The notes beneath the pieces were generated by a model. The model made no database searches and was not told the DNA's origin. It was given only the letters and a program-made list of their open reading frames with translations. From contig JADJQT010000001.1 of assembly GCA_016712595.1 (NCBI GenBank), positions 310,001-374,000 of the forward strand: DNA of 64,000 nucleotides. Reading direction: 5' to 3'. The stretch comes from Rhodospirillales bacterium (GTDB taxonomy: Bacteria > Pseudomonadota > Alphaproteobacteria > Rhodospirillales > Defluviicoccaceae). Shown here in pieces: positions 7,917 to 16,628 of the stretch; position 1 is the stretch's first letter, and every line of letters starts with the position of its first letter. The position numbers and the translations under genes were made by a program.

Positions 7917-8372
7917 ATGGATCCGCGCGGCACAGACGCTAGACCTTTTGAGGTTCTCCTGGTTGAAGACAATGTGACGGATGCAATGATTACATCAGAG
8001 GCTCTAGGTGATTGCATAAAACGCAATCATGTAACCCTCTTGGATGATGGCAGTAAGGTTATGCCATATCTGCGTGGCAAAGCGCCTTATAAAGAAAGCA
8101 TACGTCCAGATTTAATACTTCTTGACCTTAACATGCCAGGAACACGAGGGCATGATGTTTTATGCGAAATCAAGAACGATAAGCAGTTGTGCTCGATTCC
8201 AGTCTGCGTATTAACCGCGTCAAAGGCACAATCTGATGTCATGCGTAGCTATCAATTGAACGCAAATTGTTATATTACAAAACCTTTAGACTTCGAAAAA
8301 TTTTCTGAATCTATGCGGTTAGTGTGCGACTACTGGTTTGAGGTCGCGACACTCCCTCCGATGGTTTCTTAG
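7917..8372 (+). CDS. Rcp1-like single-domain response regulator
   Basis: 151 residues forming one receiver domain: acidic pair ED in LLVEDNVTDA, phosphoacceptor Asp in LILLDLNMPG, switch Thr in VCVLTAS, and Lys in YITKPLD. The long insertion after the acidic pair (LRGKAPYKESIRPD) is typical of the Rcp1 group, which partners with phytochrome-type histidine kinases like the one just upstream. There is no output domain, so it probably signals by protein contact or phosphotransfer. ATG 7917 has AGGA about five bases upstream. The frame is open to 7647 but that part overlaps the kinase gene. This is one of the most AT-rich genes in the window. Confidence 0.9.
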   Translation: MDPRGTDARPFEVLLVEDNVTDAMITSEALGDCIKRNHVTLLDDGSKVMPYLRGKAPYKESIRPDLILLDLNMPGTRGHDVLCEIKNDKQLCSIPVCVLTASKAQSDVMRSYQLNANCYITKPLDFEKFSESMRLVCDYWFEVATLPPMVS

Positions 8373-8474
8373 CTCCGCTCATTCGATCGAACGACGTATT
8401 AAGGGAACGTCGAGCCGAACGGATGTAATCTCCGGCGAATGCGATCGGCACGCGGTATTGGGGAAAAAAATCCT

Positions 8475-9344
8475 ATGTCGTGGAACAAAATAGTGCGCGT
8501 GCTGGTGGTTGAAGATAACCCGACCGATCGCATGATCCTGGAAGATGCTTTCGCTGATTTACAAGATTGCACTTTTGAATTGACGCGTGCGTCGCGGCTC
8601 TCGGAGGCGATCCGTTACGTCGAGGTCGCGGGCTTCGATACAATTCTGTTGGATCTCGGTCTTCCCGACTCGCAAGGCGTTGAGACATTTCAAAAACTTT
8701 ATGAGTACGCATCGGACACGCCCATTCTCGTTCTGACCGGCCTGGACGACGAGTTGGCAGGAATTGAAGCGATGCGGGGAGGAGCCGAGGACTACCTCCT
8801 TAAGCGAGAGATGCGCTCACCGGTACTGGGTCGAGCCATACGGTACGCAATCGAACGCAATCTGGCGCGCAACCTTCAGGAAAACGCACGCCGGCAGGAA
8901 GAGCAGGAGCGGGAGGTTCGCGGGATTGAACACATCGCACGCCAGGGGACCGCCATCGCGGAACCGGGCACGTGTGACGGGGTGCCAATCAAAGACGCCT
9001 ACCCAGAGGATTTTAATCTGATTGTCGAGCACTACGGGCACCTGTTGGACGAGTCGCTCGACACCAGAGCAATCAAGACTGAAAACTGGCGGGAAAACAT
9101 ACACGCGTTATGCGGACAGCTTGCCGGCCTGCGCGCCGGGCCGCGTGATATCATCGAAGTTCATGCAGCCGCGATCGGCGGAAAAATGTCGGGTGTTACG
9201 ATCGAAAAAGCCCAGGCCTATCTGGAAGAGGGGCGTCTTACCCTTCTTGAACTGATGGGGCGTCTCGTCAGTTTCTACCGGAAGTCTTACGACGGTCCGC
9301 GATCGGGATCGGTGCGTCTGGCGCAATCGAAACGTGTGCGGTAA
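8475..9344 (+). CDS. Response regulator with receiver domain and unknown helical C-terminal domain
   Basis: 289 residues from ATG 8475, which follows a GGGGAAAAAAATCCT sequence; an in-frame ATG at 8439 is the alternative. Residues 1-125 form a receiver domain (VLVVEDNPTDR, phosphoacceptor in ILLDLGLPDS, ILVLTGLDD, YLLKREM). A predicted coiled linker (ERNLARNLQENARRQEEQERE) leads to a C-terminal domain of about 130 residues (YPEDFNLIVEHYGHLLDESLDTRAIKTENWRENIHAL) that I do not recognise; it looks helical and could be a signalling adaptor. It is the third gene of the kinase module, 102 bases after the Rcp1-like gene, and has a more typical GC content. Confidence 0.82.
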   Translation: MSWNKIVRVLVVEDNPTDRMILEDAFADLQDCTFELTRASRLSEAIRYVEVAGFDTILLDLGLPDSQGVETFQKLYEYASDTPILVLTGLDDELAGIEAMRGGAEDYLLKREMRSPVLGRAIRYAIERNLARNLQENARRQEEQEREVRGIEHIARQGTAIAEPGTCDGVPIKDAYPEDFNLIVEHYGHLLDESLDTRAIKTENWRENIHALCGQLAGLRAGPRDIIEVHAAAIGGKMSGVTIEKAQAYLEEGRLTLLELMGRLVSFYRKSYDGPRSGSVRLAQSKRVR

Positions 9345-9496
9345 GTCGGCGCGGATCGGCTGCCGATACGAAAGTGCGTGACTTTCTGGAGAAAACGTCA
9401 CCCCGCGTTTGGCAAATCTATTTCAGAGGCGAATGCCCGATACGTTCGGAAAAATAGCGCTGGTATTCTGATCGCCGCCGCTTAAAGTCCGGCGCC

Positions 9497-10429
9497 ATGC
9501 ACGGAATCACGAACGATATGACGAGCGATCAGAGCCTTCCTTCGAAGGAAGAATGGCTGGCGAAAGCACAAACTCTTTCTGAGGCGCTGCCGTTCATGCG
9601 CCGTTATGCAGGCGCCACCTTCGTTATCAAATACGGCGGCCACGCCATGGGCGAATCGAACTTGTTTCGAACATTCGCCCGCGACATCGTGCTGCTGCGC
9701 CACGTCGGCATCAATCCTGTCGTGGTTCATGGCGGGGGCCCGCAAATTGGCCGCATGCTCGATCGCTTGAAGATCAAAAGTGAATTTGTTGACGGCCTGC
9801 GCGTCACCGACAAGGAGACCGTCGAGGTCGTCGAAATGGTCCTTGCCGGTTCGATCAACAAGGAAATTGTCTCGGCGATCAATGCGGCTGGGGGATTCGC
9901 CGTCGGCCTGTCGGGCAAGGATGGCAACCTGATCCAGGCGCAACGGCTACGCCGAACCAAGCGCGATCCCAATTCGAATATCGAGCGCATCCTCGACCTC
10001 GGCCTTGTGGGCGAACCGAGCGAAATCAATCCGCATATTCTGGAGTTCTACGAGCGTTCGGACATCACCCCGGTGATCGCGCCCATCGGTATCGGTGCTG
10101 CCGGGGAGACCTTGAACATCAATGCCGATACCGTGGCAGGTGCCATTGCCGCTGCGGTTGGTGCCAGGCGCCTGCTGATGCTGACCGACATCGAGGGGGT
10201 ATTCGATAAGGACGGCAAGCTGATTCAGGAGATGACGGCGGTTCAGGCGCGGCGATGGATGGCTGACGGCACCATCCGTGGCGGAATGATTCCCAAGATC
10301 GAGACCTGTCTCGACGCCGTGGGCAAGGGTGTCGAAGGCGCCGTCATCGTTGATGGCCGCGTGCCGCATTCCATTTTGCTCGAGTTGTTCACCGAACATG
10401 GTGCCGGCACCCTGGTCAAGGCGGGCTGA
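9497..10429 (+). CDS. argB: Acetylglutamate kinase
   Basis: ArgB phosphorylates N-acetyl-L-glutamate with ATP, the second step of arginine biosynthesis in the cytoplasm. The 310-residue protein shows the amino-acid-kinase phosphate loop FVIKYGGHAMG, the acetylglutamate-binding VVHGGGPQIGRML, and the C-terminal ADTVAGAIAAAVGARRLLMLTDIEGV and GGMIPKIETCLDAV segments. Length and motifs match alphaproteobacterial ArgB, including the N-terminal helix of arginine-sensitive hexameric enzymes, so feedback inhibition by arginine is plausible. ATG 9497 is used; an in-frame ATG lies 21 bases downstream (9518). The gene stands alone between the signalling module and a convergent EAL gene. Confidence 0.97.
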   Translation: MHGITNDMTSDQSLPSKEEWLAKAQTLSEALPFMRRYAGATFVIKYGGHAMGESNLFRTFARDIVLLRHVGINPVVVHGGGPQIGRMLDRLKIKSEFVDGLRVTDKETVEVVEMVLAGSINKEIVSAINAAGGFAVGLSGKDGNLIQAQRLRRTKRDPNSNIERILDLGLVGEPSEINPHILEFYERSDITPVIAPIGIGAAGETLNINADTVAGAIAAAVGARRLLMLTDIEGVFDKDGKLIQEMTAVQARRWMADGTIRGGMIPKIETCLDAVGKGVEGAVIVDGRVPHSILLELFTEHGAGTLVKAG

Positions 10430-10586
10430 CGCGGAAAAACGGACCCCTCGCGCCACCCTTTCGTCGTCGCGCTTGCAAGGCGAGACCGACATAACGCGCC
10501 TTTGCCGGTTATCCCAGGCGCGTGACCTGTCTTTCGGCCGGTTTAATCACCACGGATGCGCCACAAACAGGAGTGGCGGACGGCAG

Positions 10587-12269
10587 TCAAGCCCGCGCCT
10601 TAAGCAGCGGACTCTTGCGCTTGAAGGCGGCAATGTCGGGCGATGGTTGCCCGAACAGATAGCCTTGAACGAGATGCACGCCGCATTCGCGGACAAAGCT
10701 AAGCAACGCGTCGGATTCGATCATCTCGGCGACAGTGATGACGCCGATCTCATGACACAGCCCGACCAGAGCCTTAAGGAAAGCCTTGCCCTTGTGGGCT
10801 TTTTGCGCGTTATGAATCGCCAGTCCGTCGATTTTGACAATATCGACCTCGAGCGTCGCAAGGTATTGAAAGTTGGCCGCGCCGGCACCAAAGTCGTCGA
10901 GGCAAACCTTGATACCCTGCTGGCGCAGCCTCTGGATAAAGTTGTTTGCCGATACAAGTTCGGTGATGCGCGAGGATTCGGTAATCTCAAACAACAGGCG
11001 ACCCCGAAGCCACGGGTTTTCGCTGAGCAGGCGATCAATGCTCGCAAGGTACGGCGTTGAGTTGATCGACTGACCTGAAAGGTTGACGGCGATGCTCACA
11101 TTGCTGTTCATCGTGGTTTTTTGACGTAACCAGTCGACGGCCTTGCGCGCCATCGCCAGATCGAAATCGGTGATGACCCCCGTCGCCTCGGCAAAGGCAA
11201 TGTGTTCGTAGGCTGATCCGAAGCCATAAGAATCGCTGAAGCGCGCGAGCGCTTCGTAGTGGTGAACGACACTCGTGCGCGCATTGACAATCGGCTGGAA
11301 GACGATATCGAAGTCGGCCTCGGCGACGATCTTTTGCATGTTGTTCGCCGCCTCGATTGCTTCTTGCGCCAGCAGTGAGATACTGGCGCGAAACTTCTCT
11401 AAGGATCGCTTAGATGCGCCGCAATGACTGATGGCATAGCTGATAGCCTGAGCCGCTTGGGCTGCGTCAGTCGCGTCGTTTTCAAGGGTGATCGTCGATG
11501 TTTCAATATCGAGGCCGCGTTTCAGCGGATCGACCTCGCGAGTGAGGTTGGCGATGTCCTCCTCAAGGCGGGAGAGGTCGAGCTCACGGTCGTGCAGAAC
11601 GCTAAAGCGTCCCGTTGACAGGCGGGCGGCGGCATCGCCGCCGAGCGATGCTTGGCGCAAGTGTTCGCCGAGGACAGCGAACAAGTGATGCTCGGCGGTC
11701 TCGACCAACCGTTTTTGCAGACACTCGAAGCCAGGCAAGGTAATTAATGTCAGTTGTGTATCGTCTTTGTGCGACGTCTCCGTGAGGTGATGGGCGACCA
11801 TGTCGACAAAATCGCGATCACACGGCAACCCGCTAACTTCGTCTCGCGCGATATCGGCGGGGCGGCGGGGCAGTGTCTTGCCGGTGTGCCGTCGCAAGCT
11901 GAAGAAATAGTGCCCGTTCAGGTCCGGTAACTGGTAACCGGAGACGCTGAAACAAGCCGACCCTCCTTCGGTGGTCGCGAATAGCAAGGGAGCGCTGTCA
12001 ATGCGCCGGCCGCGCCGGGCATTGGCCATCAGTTCACGCAGAACGGCGCGCTCGCTGGGCACGGTGAGCTCGAAGATCGAAACGCCAATGATCTTATGTA
12101 GGGGGCGCTTCAGAAGCGACTCGGTGGCGCCAGCCGCATAGGCGATACACCCGTCGCTGGCCAGCTCAAACAAAATTTCGGCCGCGGAGAAAGCGAGAGC
12201 GACGAAACGATCGCGATCGAGACGAATTGGGTCAAGCGCTTTGCCGTGGAAATCAGAGGATAATGTCAT
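10587..12269 (-). CDS. EAL-domain cyclic-di-GMP phosphodiesterase with N-terminal PAS-like region
   Basis: 560 residues, no clear membrane segment. Residues about 20-130 resemble a PAS domain (AAEILFELASDGCIAYAAGATESLL). Residues about 140-260 look like a degenerate GGDEF domain with GRFSV at 220-224 in place of the signature, so no cyclase activity is expected. The EAL domain (about 315-550) keeps the catalytic set: EAL at 339-341, an Asn in VNLSG, Glu in LLFEITES, the DDFGAG loop, the Lys in IVKIDG and Glu in VAEMIES. It should hydrolyse cyclic-di-GMP to pGpG. It converges with argB and diverges from the HAD hydrolase gene. Confidence 0.9.
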   Translation of the reverse strand: MTLSSDFHGKALDPIRLDRDRFVALAFSAAEILFELASDGCIAYAAGATESLLKRPLHKIIGVSIFELTVPSERAVLRELMANARRGRRIDSAPLLFATTEGGSACFSVSGYQLPDLNGHYFFSLRRHTGKTLPRRPADIARDEVSGLPCDRDFVDMVAHHLTETSHKDDTQLTLITLPGFECLQKRLVETAEHHLFAVLGEHLRQASLGGDAAARLSTGRFSVLHDRELDLSRLEEDIANLTREVDPLKRGLDIETSTITLENDATDAAQAAQAISYAISHCGASKRSLEKFRASISLLAQEAIEAANNMQKIVAEADFDIVFQPIVNARTSVVHHYEALARFSDSYGFGSAYEHIAFAEATGVITDFDLAMARKAVDWLRQKTTMNSNVSIAVNLSGQSINSTPYLASIDRLLSENPWLRGRLLFEITESSRITELVSANNFIQRLRQQGIKVCLDDFGAGAANFQYLATLEVDIVKIDGLAIHNAQKAHKGKAFLKALVGLCHEIGVITVAEMIESDALLSFVRECGVHLVQGYLFGQPSPDIAAFKRKSPLLKARA

Positions 12270-12390
12270 GTGTCAATCCGCCTCGGGGCACCGTTCGCGA
12301 CCTTCCGATATTAGGCGGGCGAGGTAGAGAAAAAGTTAATCTTCACCTCGCGCCTTGCGCACTGATGCGAGAGAGGGCACGCTCTGCAAC

Positions 12391-13143
12391 ATGAACGAGG
12401 AACAGCGTGCCTGCGGCGGCAACGAGCGGTCTTCCATCGAAACCGGTCAGAAGGCGACGTCAGTCGTCGCGCCAATCTCGCCCCTCCGCGACGCTGACGC
12501 TTGGCTGTTCGATCTCGACAACACCCTCTATTCGGCATCGATCGACCTATTCAGCCAGATCGACGCACGCATGCGCGGCTATATCGCAGAGCTGCTTGGG
12601 GTTGATCAAGACGCGGCCTATGCGCTGCAAAAGCAATATTTCGCCGAATTTGGCACCTCGATGCGCGGTCTTATGGAGCGGCACGGCATGGATCCGGCTG
12701 CGTTTCTGGACCATGTGCATGATATCGATGTCAGCGTTCTCGCGCCCGCCGACGCACTCGGGCGGGCTCTCGCCGCGTTACCCGGACGAAAGATCGTCTT
12801 TACCAACGCGTCGACCGCGCACGCGGAACGTGTCCTCAAGCGTCTGTGCATCGATCATCATTTTTGCGGGGTGTTTGATATCTTTGCCGCCGACTTCCGC
12901 CCGAAGCCTGAACCCGACATCTACCGCACCGTGGTTGAGCGACATGCGATCGATCCGCGCCGATCGGTGATGGTCGAGGACATGGCACGCAACCTCGCCC
13001 CCGCGGCGGCGATGGGCATGACGACGGTGTGGGTGCGCACAAATTCGGAATGGGGCGCTGTGGGCGCCGATGCCGGCTATATCCATTTTATGGTCGATGA
13101 CCTCGCCGAATGGCTCACCGACGTCGCCGACGGAACGATTTGA
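12391..13143 (+). CDS. HAD-family hydrolase, pyrimidine 5'-nucleotidase type
   Basis: 250 residues from ATG 12391; a TTG at 12355 is a weaker alternative. The HAD nucleophile motif FDLDNTLY has Asp41 and Asp43, followed by a helical cap typical of the SDT1/pyrimidine 5'-nucleotidase group, motif II in KIVFTNAS, motif III Lys in ADFRPKPEPD, and motif IV in SVMVEDMARNL. It likely dephosphorylates pyrimidine nucleotides or related phosphates, but HAD substrates cannot be set by sequence. In many Rhodospirillales a gene of this type sits between argB and dapD, as here. Confidence 0.88.
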   Translation: MNEEQRACGGNERSSIETGQKATSVVAPISPLRDADAWLFDLDNTLYSASIDLFSQIDARMRGYIAELLGVDQDAAYALQKQYFAEFGTSMRGLMERHGMDPAAFLDHVHDIDVSVLAPADALGRALAALPGRKIVFTNASTAHAERVLKRLCIDHHFCGVFDIFAADFRPKPEPDIYRTVVERHAIDPRRSVMVEDMARNLAPAAAMGMTTVWVRTNSEWGAVGADAGYIHFMVDDLAEWLTDVADGTI

Positions 13144-13194
13144 GCATCGGCACAGCGCATCGGCCCCGAACCTGACACGGTTGCGGGCAGTGGT

Positions 13195-13218
13195 GCCCGG
13201 CGGTGCAAGCTGCCGGGC
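13195..13218. terminator. Hairpin between convergent genes
   Basis: GCCCGGC (13195-13201) pairs with GCCGGGC (13212-13218) around a 10-base loop, and an outer CAGTGG/CCACTG pairing may extend it. It lies between the stop of the HAD gene (13143) and that of the leftward gene ending at 13246. No T-run follows, so intrinsic termination is only suggested. Confidence 0.4.
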
Positions 13219-13245
13219 GTCGTGGCCAAGCCACTGTGCCTGGCA

Positions 13246-13578
13246 TCAAGGTGCGGGCTTTTCACCCGATTTGCGCTCGTACTTATCGGCGTTGTCCTCG
13301 GACGTAGCCCCACCCTTATCCATGGTTGAATCGAGGGGTTTGCTCATCTTCTCCGCCGGTATTTGCTGTTGAGGTGCTTTCGCATCGCCAATCCCTGTGC
13401 CCGTATGCGGAGCGGTTCCTTGGACATTGTCTTTGTCCTGGGTGGTCGAACTGCTCTCCGCAGCCATCACCAACGATCCGTTTGATTCGGCGAGGGCGCT
13501 GCTCCCGATCCCTCCTGCTGCGATCGCAGCACCAGCGGCGAGGAAAAGCGCCGCCCTGATGTTTGGTCGTGACTTCAT
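13246..13578 (-). CDS. Small secreted protein of unknown function
   Basis: 110 residues. The N-terminus is a Sec-type signal peptide (MKSRPNIRAA, hydrophobic LFLAAGAAIAAGGIG, cleavage after SSALA). The mature part is hydrophilic, rich in Ser, Thr, Lys, Asp and Pro, lacks cysteines and is probably disordered. ATG 13578 was chosen because a CGGGAG sequence lies about six bases upstream; the frame is open ten codons further (13608) without such a site. No family is recognised. It is a periplasmic or secreted protein by inference. Confidence 0.7.
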   Translation of the reverse strand: MKSRPNIRAALFLAAGAAIAAGGIGSSALAESNGSLVMAAESSSTTQDKDNVQGTAPHTGTGIGDAKAPQQQIPAEKMSKPLDSTMDKGGATSEDNADKYERKSGEKPAP

Positions 13579-13752
13579 TGTAAACTCCCGCAGTTTGTTC
13601 AACGACACTTAAGGTAATCCCGCAAACGGCAAACGGTTCCGCGGGTGCTGGCAAATCACAGGCTCAAAGGAAGTCGGTTTCAGCCGGAAATACCGTTCGT
13701 GCCTGCGACATGTGAGCGTTCGAGACGCGGACGGTTCCGGACAAATAAGGGG

Positions 13753-14387
13753 TTAGTTGCGGAAGATCTTGCTTAACACCCGACCATCGACCGTTGTTTC
13801 CGGCTCGACACCGAGGATGGACATGATCGTCGGCGCAACATCGATGTTACGCACCAGCGCCATGGTTTTATTCACCTTGATCTTCGGTCCGGCGGCGCGC
13901 AACGTCACCCACAACGGTTCGGCTGTCGGCGTTACGCTCGGACCCAGGGGGTCGATGTCGTAGCCGCCGATCGGTGCCGCGAAACCGCTGATGCTCGAGG
14001 CGATGCTGGCCCCGACGGGGTGGAAGGTATTGCCGGGGATATCGTTGTGAACCGCACTCGATCCTGTGGCGATGGTGATATGCGAAACCGTAGTCAGCGA
14101 CGGTGTGGCGGTAATATTCTGCCGCGCGGAAACGCCGCGCCTGCGGATGATGCCAAGGCCGCTGTGGCGCGACATCGCGTCGCTATCGAGAAACGCGCTG
14201 ATCAGGTCGGGCTGCGCACCGTCGAGTGATATCAGGATAACTTTCGGCGCTTGCTGGGCCGCGGGCTTGCCGATGCCTTGGTGTCTTCACCGGCGGAAGC
14301 AACGACCGGCAGCGATAGCAGCGTTGCGGAGACAAGACTTGGGGTCAGCGCTTTAATTAATGATCGGCGTTTCGACCTTGGCGTCAC
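13753..14387 (-). pseudogene. Decayed type I phosphodiesterase / nucleotide pyrophosphatase gene
   Basis: A GTG at 14387 starts a twin-arginine-like signal sequence (RSKRRSLIKAL, then SLVSATLLSLPVVASA), but that frame stops about 14235. In the neighbouring frame the alkaline-phosphatase-superfamily core appears: APKVILISLDGAQPDLI (first metal-binding Asp) and ITATPSLTTVSHITIATGSSAVHND (nucleophile Thr region). It reads to EPLWVTLRAAG and then jumps to the family C-terminus (VRNIDVAPTIMSILGV to DGRVLSKIF). About 200 residues with the remaining metal ligands (the DHG-type motifs) are missing. A frameshift plus a large in-frame deletion mark this as a pseudogene. Confidence 0.78.
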
Positions 14388-14540
14388 TCCTCCTCAAAGA
14401 GGCCGCGAAGGCGGGTATGCATAGCAGGGGGGCTTTACGCCCGTGTGACGGCTGGGCGCGGCGGATCGTTGACACCGCCGGCGTGCTTGCGCATGGTCGG
14501 CATCCATGTTTCCCCATCGCCATTTGGAAGGCCGCCAGCG

Positions 14541-15383
14541 ATGTCTCTCGACCTGCAAGCAACGATCGATGCCGCCTGGGAAAACCGAGAGTCGATCGGC
14601 GCGGCGACAAACGGTGTCGTGCGCGAGGCGGTCGAGGCAGCGCTGGAGCAACTCGATTCCGGCCGCGCGCGCGTCGCCGCGCCGGACGATGAAGGGGGCT
14701 GGCGGGTGCAGCAGTGGCTCAAGAAGGCCGTCCTGCTCTCCTTCCGCCTGAACGATTCAGTGCCGGTCGCGGGCGGTCCGGCTGGCGCACCCTGGTTCGA
14801 TAAGGTTCGCCCAAAATTCGAGGGATGGGACAAGGAACGGTTCCGTGCCGCCGGTTTTCGCGCCGTGCCCAACTGCACCGTGCGCTATTCCGCTTACGTT
14901 GCCCCCGGCGTAGTGTTGATGCCCTGCTTTCTCAACGTGGGCGCCTACGTTGGCGAGGGCAGCATGATCGACACCTGGGCCACGGTCGGATCGTGCGCGC
15001 AGATCGGACGCAACTGCCACATCTCCGGTGGCGCCGGTATCGGCGGCGTGCTGGAGCCGCTGCAGGCGGATCCCGTTATCATCGAGGACGACTGCTTTAT
15101 CGGTGCTCGGGCCGAGGTGGCGGAGGGGGTTCGCGTCGGCCGGGGATCGGTGCTGTCGATGGGGGTTTACCTCGGCGCGTCAACCCGCATTGTCGATCGG
15201 ACGACCGGCGCGGTGCACTATGGCGCGGTTCCGCCATTCTCTGTTGTCGTCTCCGGGACGATGCCGGGAAAGCCCCTGCCCGACGGCACACCCGGCCCCG
15301 GTCTCTATTGCGCGGTTATCGTCAAACGCGTTGATGAAAAGACACGCGCCAAGACGTCAATCAACGACTTGCTGCGCGATTAG
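14541..15383 (+). CDS. dapD: Tetrahydrodipicolinate N-succinyltransferase
   Basis: DapD transfers succinyl from succinyl-CoA to tetrahydrodipicolinate in the succinylase branch of lysine and diaminopimelate synthesis. The 280-residue protein has the N-terminal helical domain (LQATIDAAWENRESI), a conserved LLSFRLND segment and the left-handed beta-helix of hexapeptide repeats (VRYSAYVAPGVVLMPCFLNVGAYVGEG, then GSCAQIGRNCHISGGAGIGGV). ATG 14541 is used because the family begins here; the frame is open upstream. It precedes dapE by 72 bases and is probably co-transcribed with it. The pathway's product feeds both lysine and peptidoglycan. Confidence 0.97.
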   Translation: MSLDLQATIDAAWENRESIGAATNGVVREAVEAALEQLDSGRARVAAPDDEGGWRVQQWLKKAVLLSFRLNDSVPVAGGPAGAPWFDKVRPKFEGWDKERFRAAGFRAVPNCTVRYSAYVAPGVVLMPCFLNVGAYVGEGSMIDTWATVGSCAQIGRNCHISGGAGIGGVLEPLQADPVIIEDDCFIGARAEVAEGVRVGRGSVLSMGVYLGASTRIVDRTTGAVHYGAVPPFSVVVSGTMPGKPLPDGTPGPGLYCAVIVKRVDEKTRAKTSINDLLRD

Positions 15384-15455
15384 CCCTGGCGCCGGCGCGT
15401 TGCCGTCCCACAGAATGCCGCCTTTCGGGTTTGTCTCGCCGTCGCAGGGGCTAAC

Positions 15456-16628
15456 GTGTCCATCATCGTCGACCCACTTGAACTCAGCCGGGCGTTGATC
15501 CGCTGCGCCAGCGTTACCCCCGCCGATGCCGGGGCGCTGGGCATATTGCAGGACGCGCTCGAACCGCTCGGTTTTTCATGCGAGCGCATGCGCTTCGAGC
15601 AGGACGGAACGCCGACGATCGATAATCTCTACGCGAGGCGTGGCCGGTCGGGGCCGAATTTCTGCTTTGCCGGGCACACCGATGTAGTTCCACCGGGCGA
15701 CCTCGCCGCATGGAGTGTTGATCCATTCGCCGCCGAGGTCCGAGACGGCCGTCTTTACGGTCGTGGCGCGGCCGACATGAAGGCCGCCATCGCCTGCTTC
15801 GTTGCCGCCGTCTCGCGATGTGTTGTTGGGCACGACGGAACGCTCGGGTCGATCAGCCTGTTGATCACCGGCGACGAGGAGGGGCCGGCGGTCAACGGCA
15901 CGCGCAAAATGCTCGAATGGCTGAACGCCCGCGGGGAGCGGATCGATGCCTGTCTCGTCGGCGAGCCGACCAATCCGGATGCGATCGGGGACATGATCAA
16001 AATCGGCCGGCGCGGCAGCCTCAACGCCGAGATTACGGTTGTGGGCGTACAGGGGCATAGCGCCTACCCTGAGCGCGCCGACAATCCAATCCCCCACCTG
16101 GTGCGGATGCTGGCGGCAATCGACGCAACCCCCCTCGATCACGGCACGCCGCACTTTCAGCCGTCAACCATCACCTTTACCTCAGTCGACGTCGGCAATC
16201 CCGCGACGAACGTTATTCCTGCCCGCGCCAGGGCGCGTCTCAACGTCCGTTTCAACGACAGCCATACCGGCAAGAGCGTTGCCGAGTGGCTCGAGAGGCA
16301 ATGTGCCGCCGTGTCCGATCGTTTCCAGTTAGCGTGGGAATGTTCGGGCGAGGCTTTTCTTTGCGCTGAGGGTCTTCTCAGCCATGTGGTCGCGGAGGCC
16401 GTGCGCAAAGCGAGCGGGCGTGAGCCAGATCTCAGCACCACCGGCGGCACCTCAGATGCCCGGTTTATCAAGGCCGTCTGCCCCGTGTGCGAGTTCGGCA
16501 TGGTGGGCGATACGGCGCATAAGGTCGACGAAAACGTCGCGGTTGCCGATATCGAGGCGTTGACACGCATCTACGAGCAAACTCTGCTTCTTTTCTTTGC
16601 CGAGAGCATCGAAAGCGCAGCATGCTGA
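15456..16628 (+). CDS. dapE: Succinyl-diaminopimelate desuccinylase
   Basis: DapE is a dinuclear zinc M20 hydrolase releasing succinate from N-succinyl-L,L-diaminopimelate. The 390-residue protein shows the metal and catalytic residues in order: His and Asp in FAGHTDVVPPGD, Asp in GRGAADMKAA, Glu pair in GDEEGPA, Glu in GEPTN, and the C-terminal His in DTAHKVDE. The dimerisation lid domain lies in the middle (residues about 180-295). It starts with GTG at 15456. Its last codons overlap the ATG of the following membrane-protein gene by 7 bases, so the two are likely one transcript. Confidence 0.97.
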   Translation: MSIIVDPLELSRALIRCASVTPADAGALGILQDALEPLGFSCERMRFEQDGTPTIDNLYARRGRSGPNFCFAGHTDVVPPGDLAAWSVDPFAAEVRDGRLYGRGAADMKAAIACFVAAVSRCVVGHDGTLGSISLLITGDEEGPAVNGTRKMLEWLNARGERIDACLVGEPTNPDAIGDMIKIGRRGSLNAEITVVGVQGHSAYPERADNPIPHLVRMLAAIDATPLDHGTPHFQPSTITFTSVDVGNPATNVIPARARARLNVRFNDSHTGKSVAEWLERQCAAVSDRFQLAWECSGEAFLCAEGLLSHVVAEAVRKASGREPDLSTTGGTSDARFIKAVCPVCEFGMVGDTAHKVDENVAVADIEALTRIYEQTLLLFFAESIESAAC

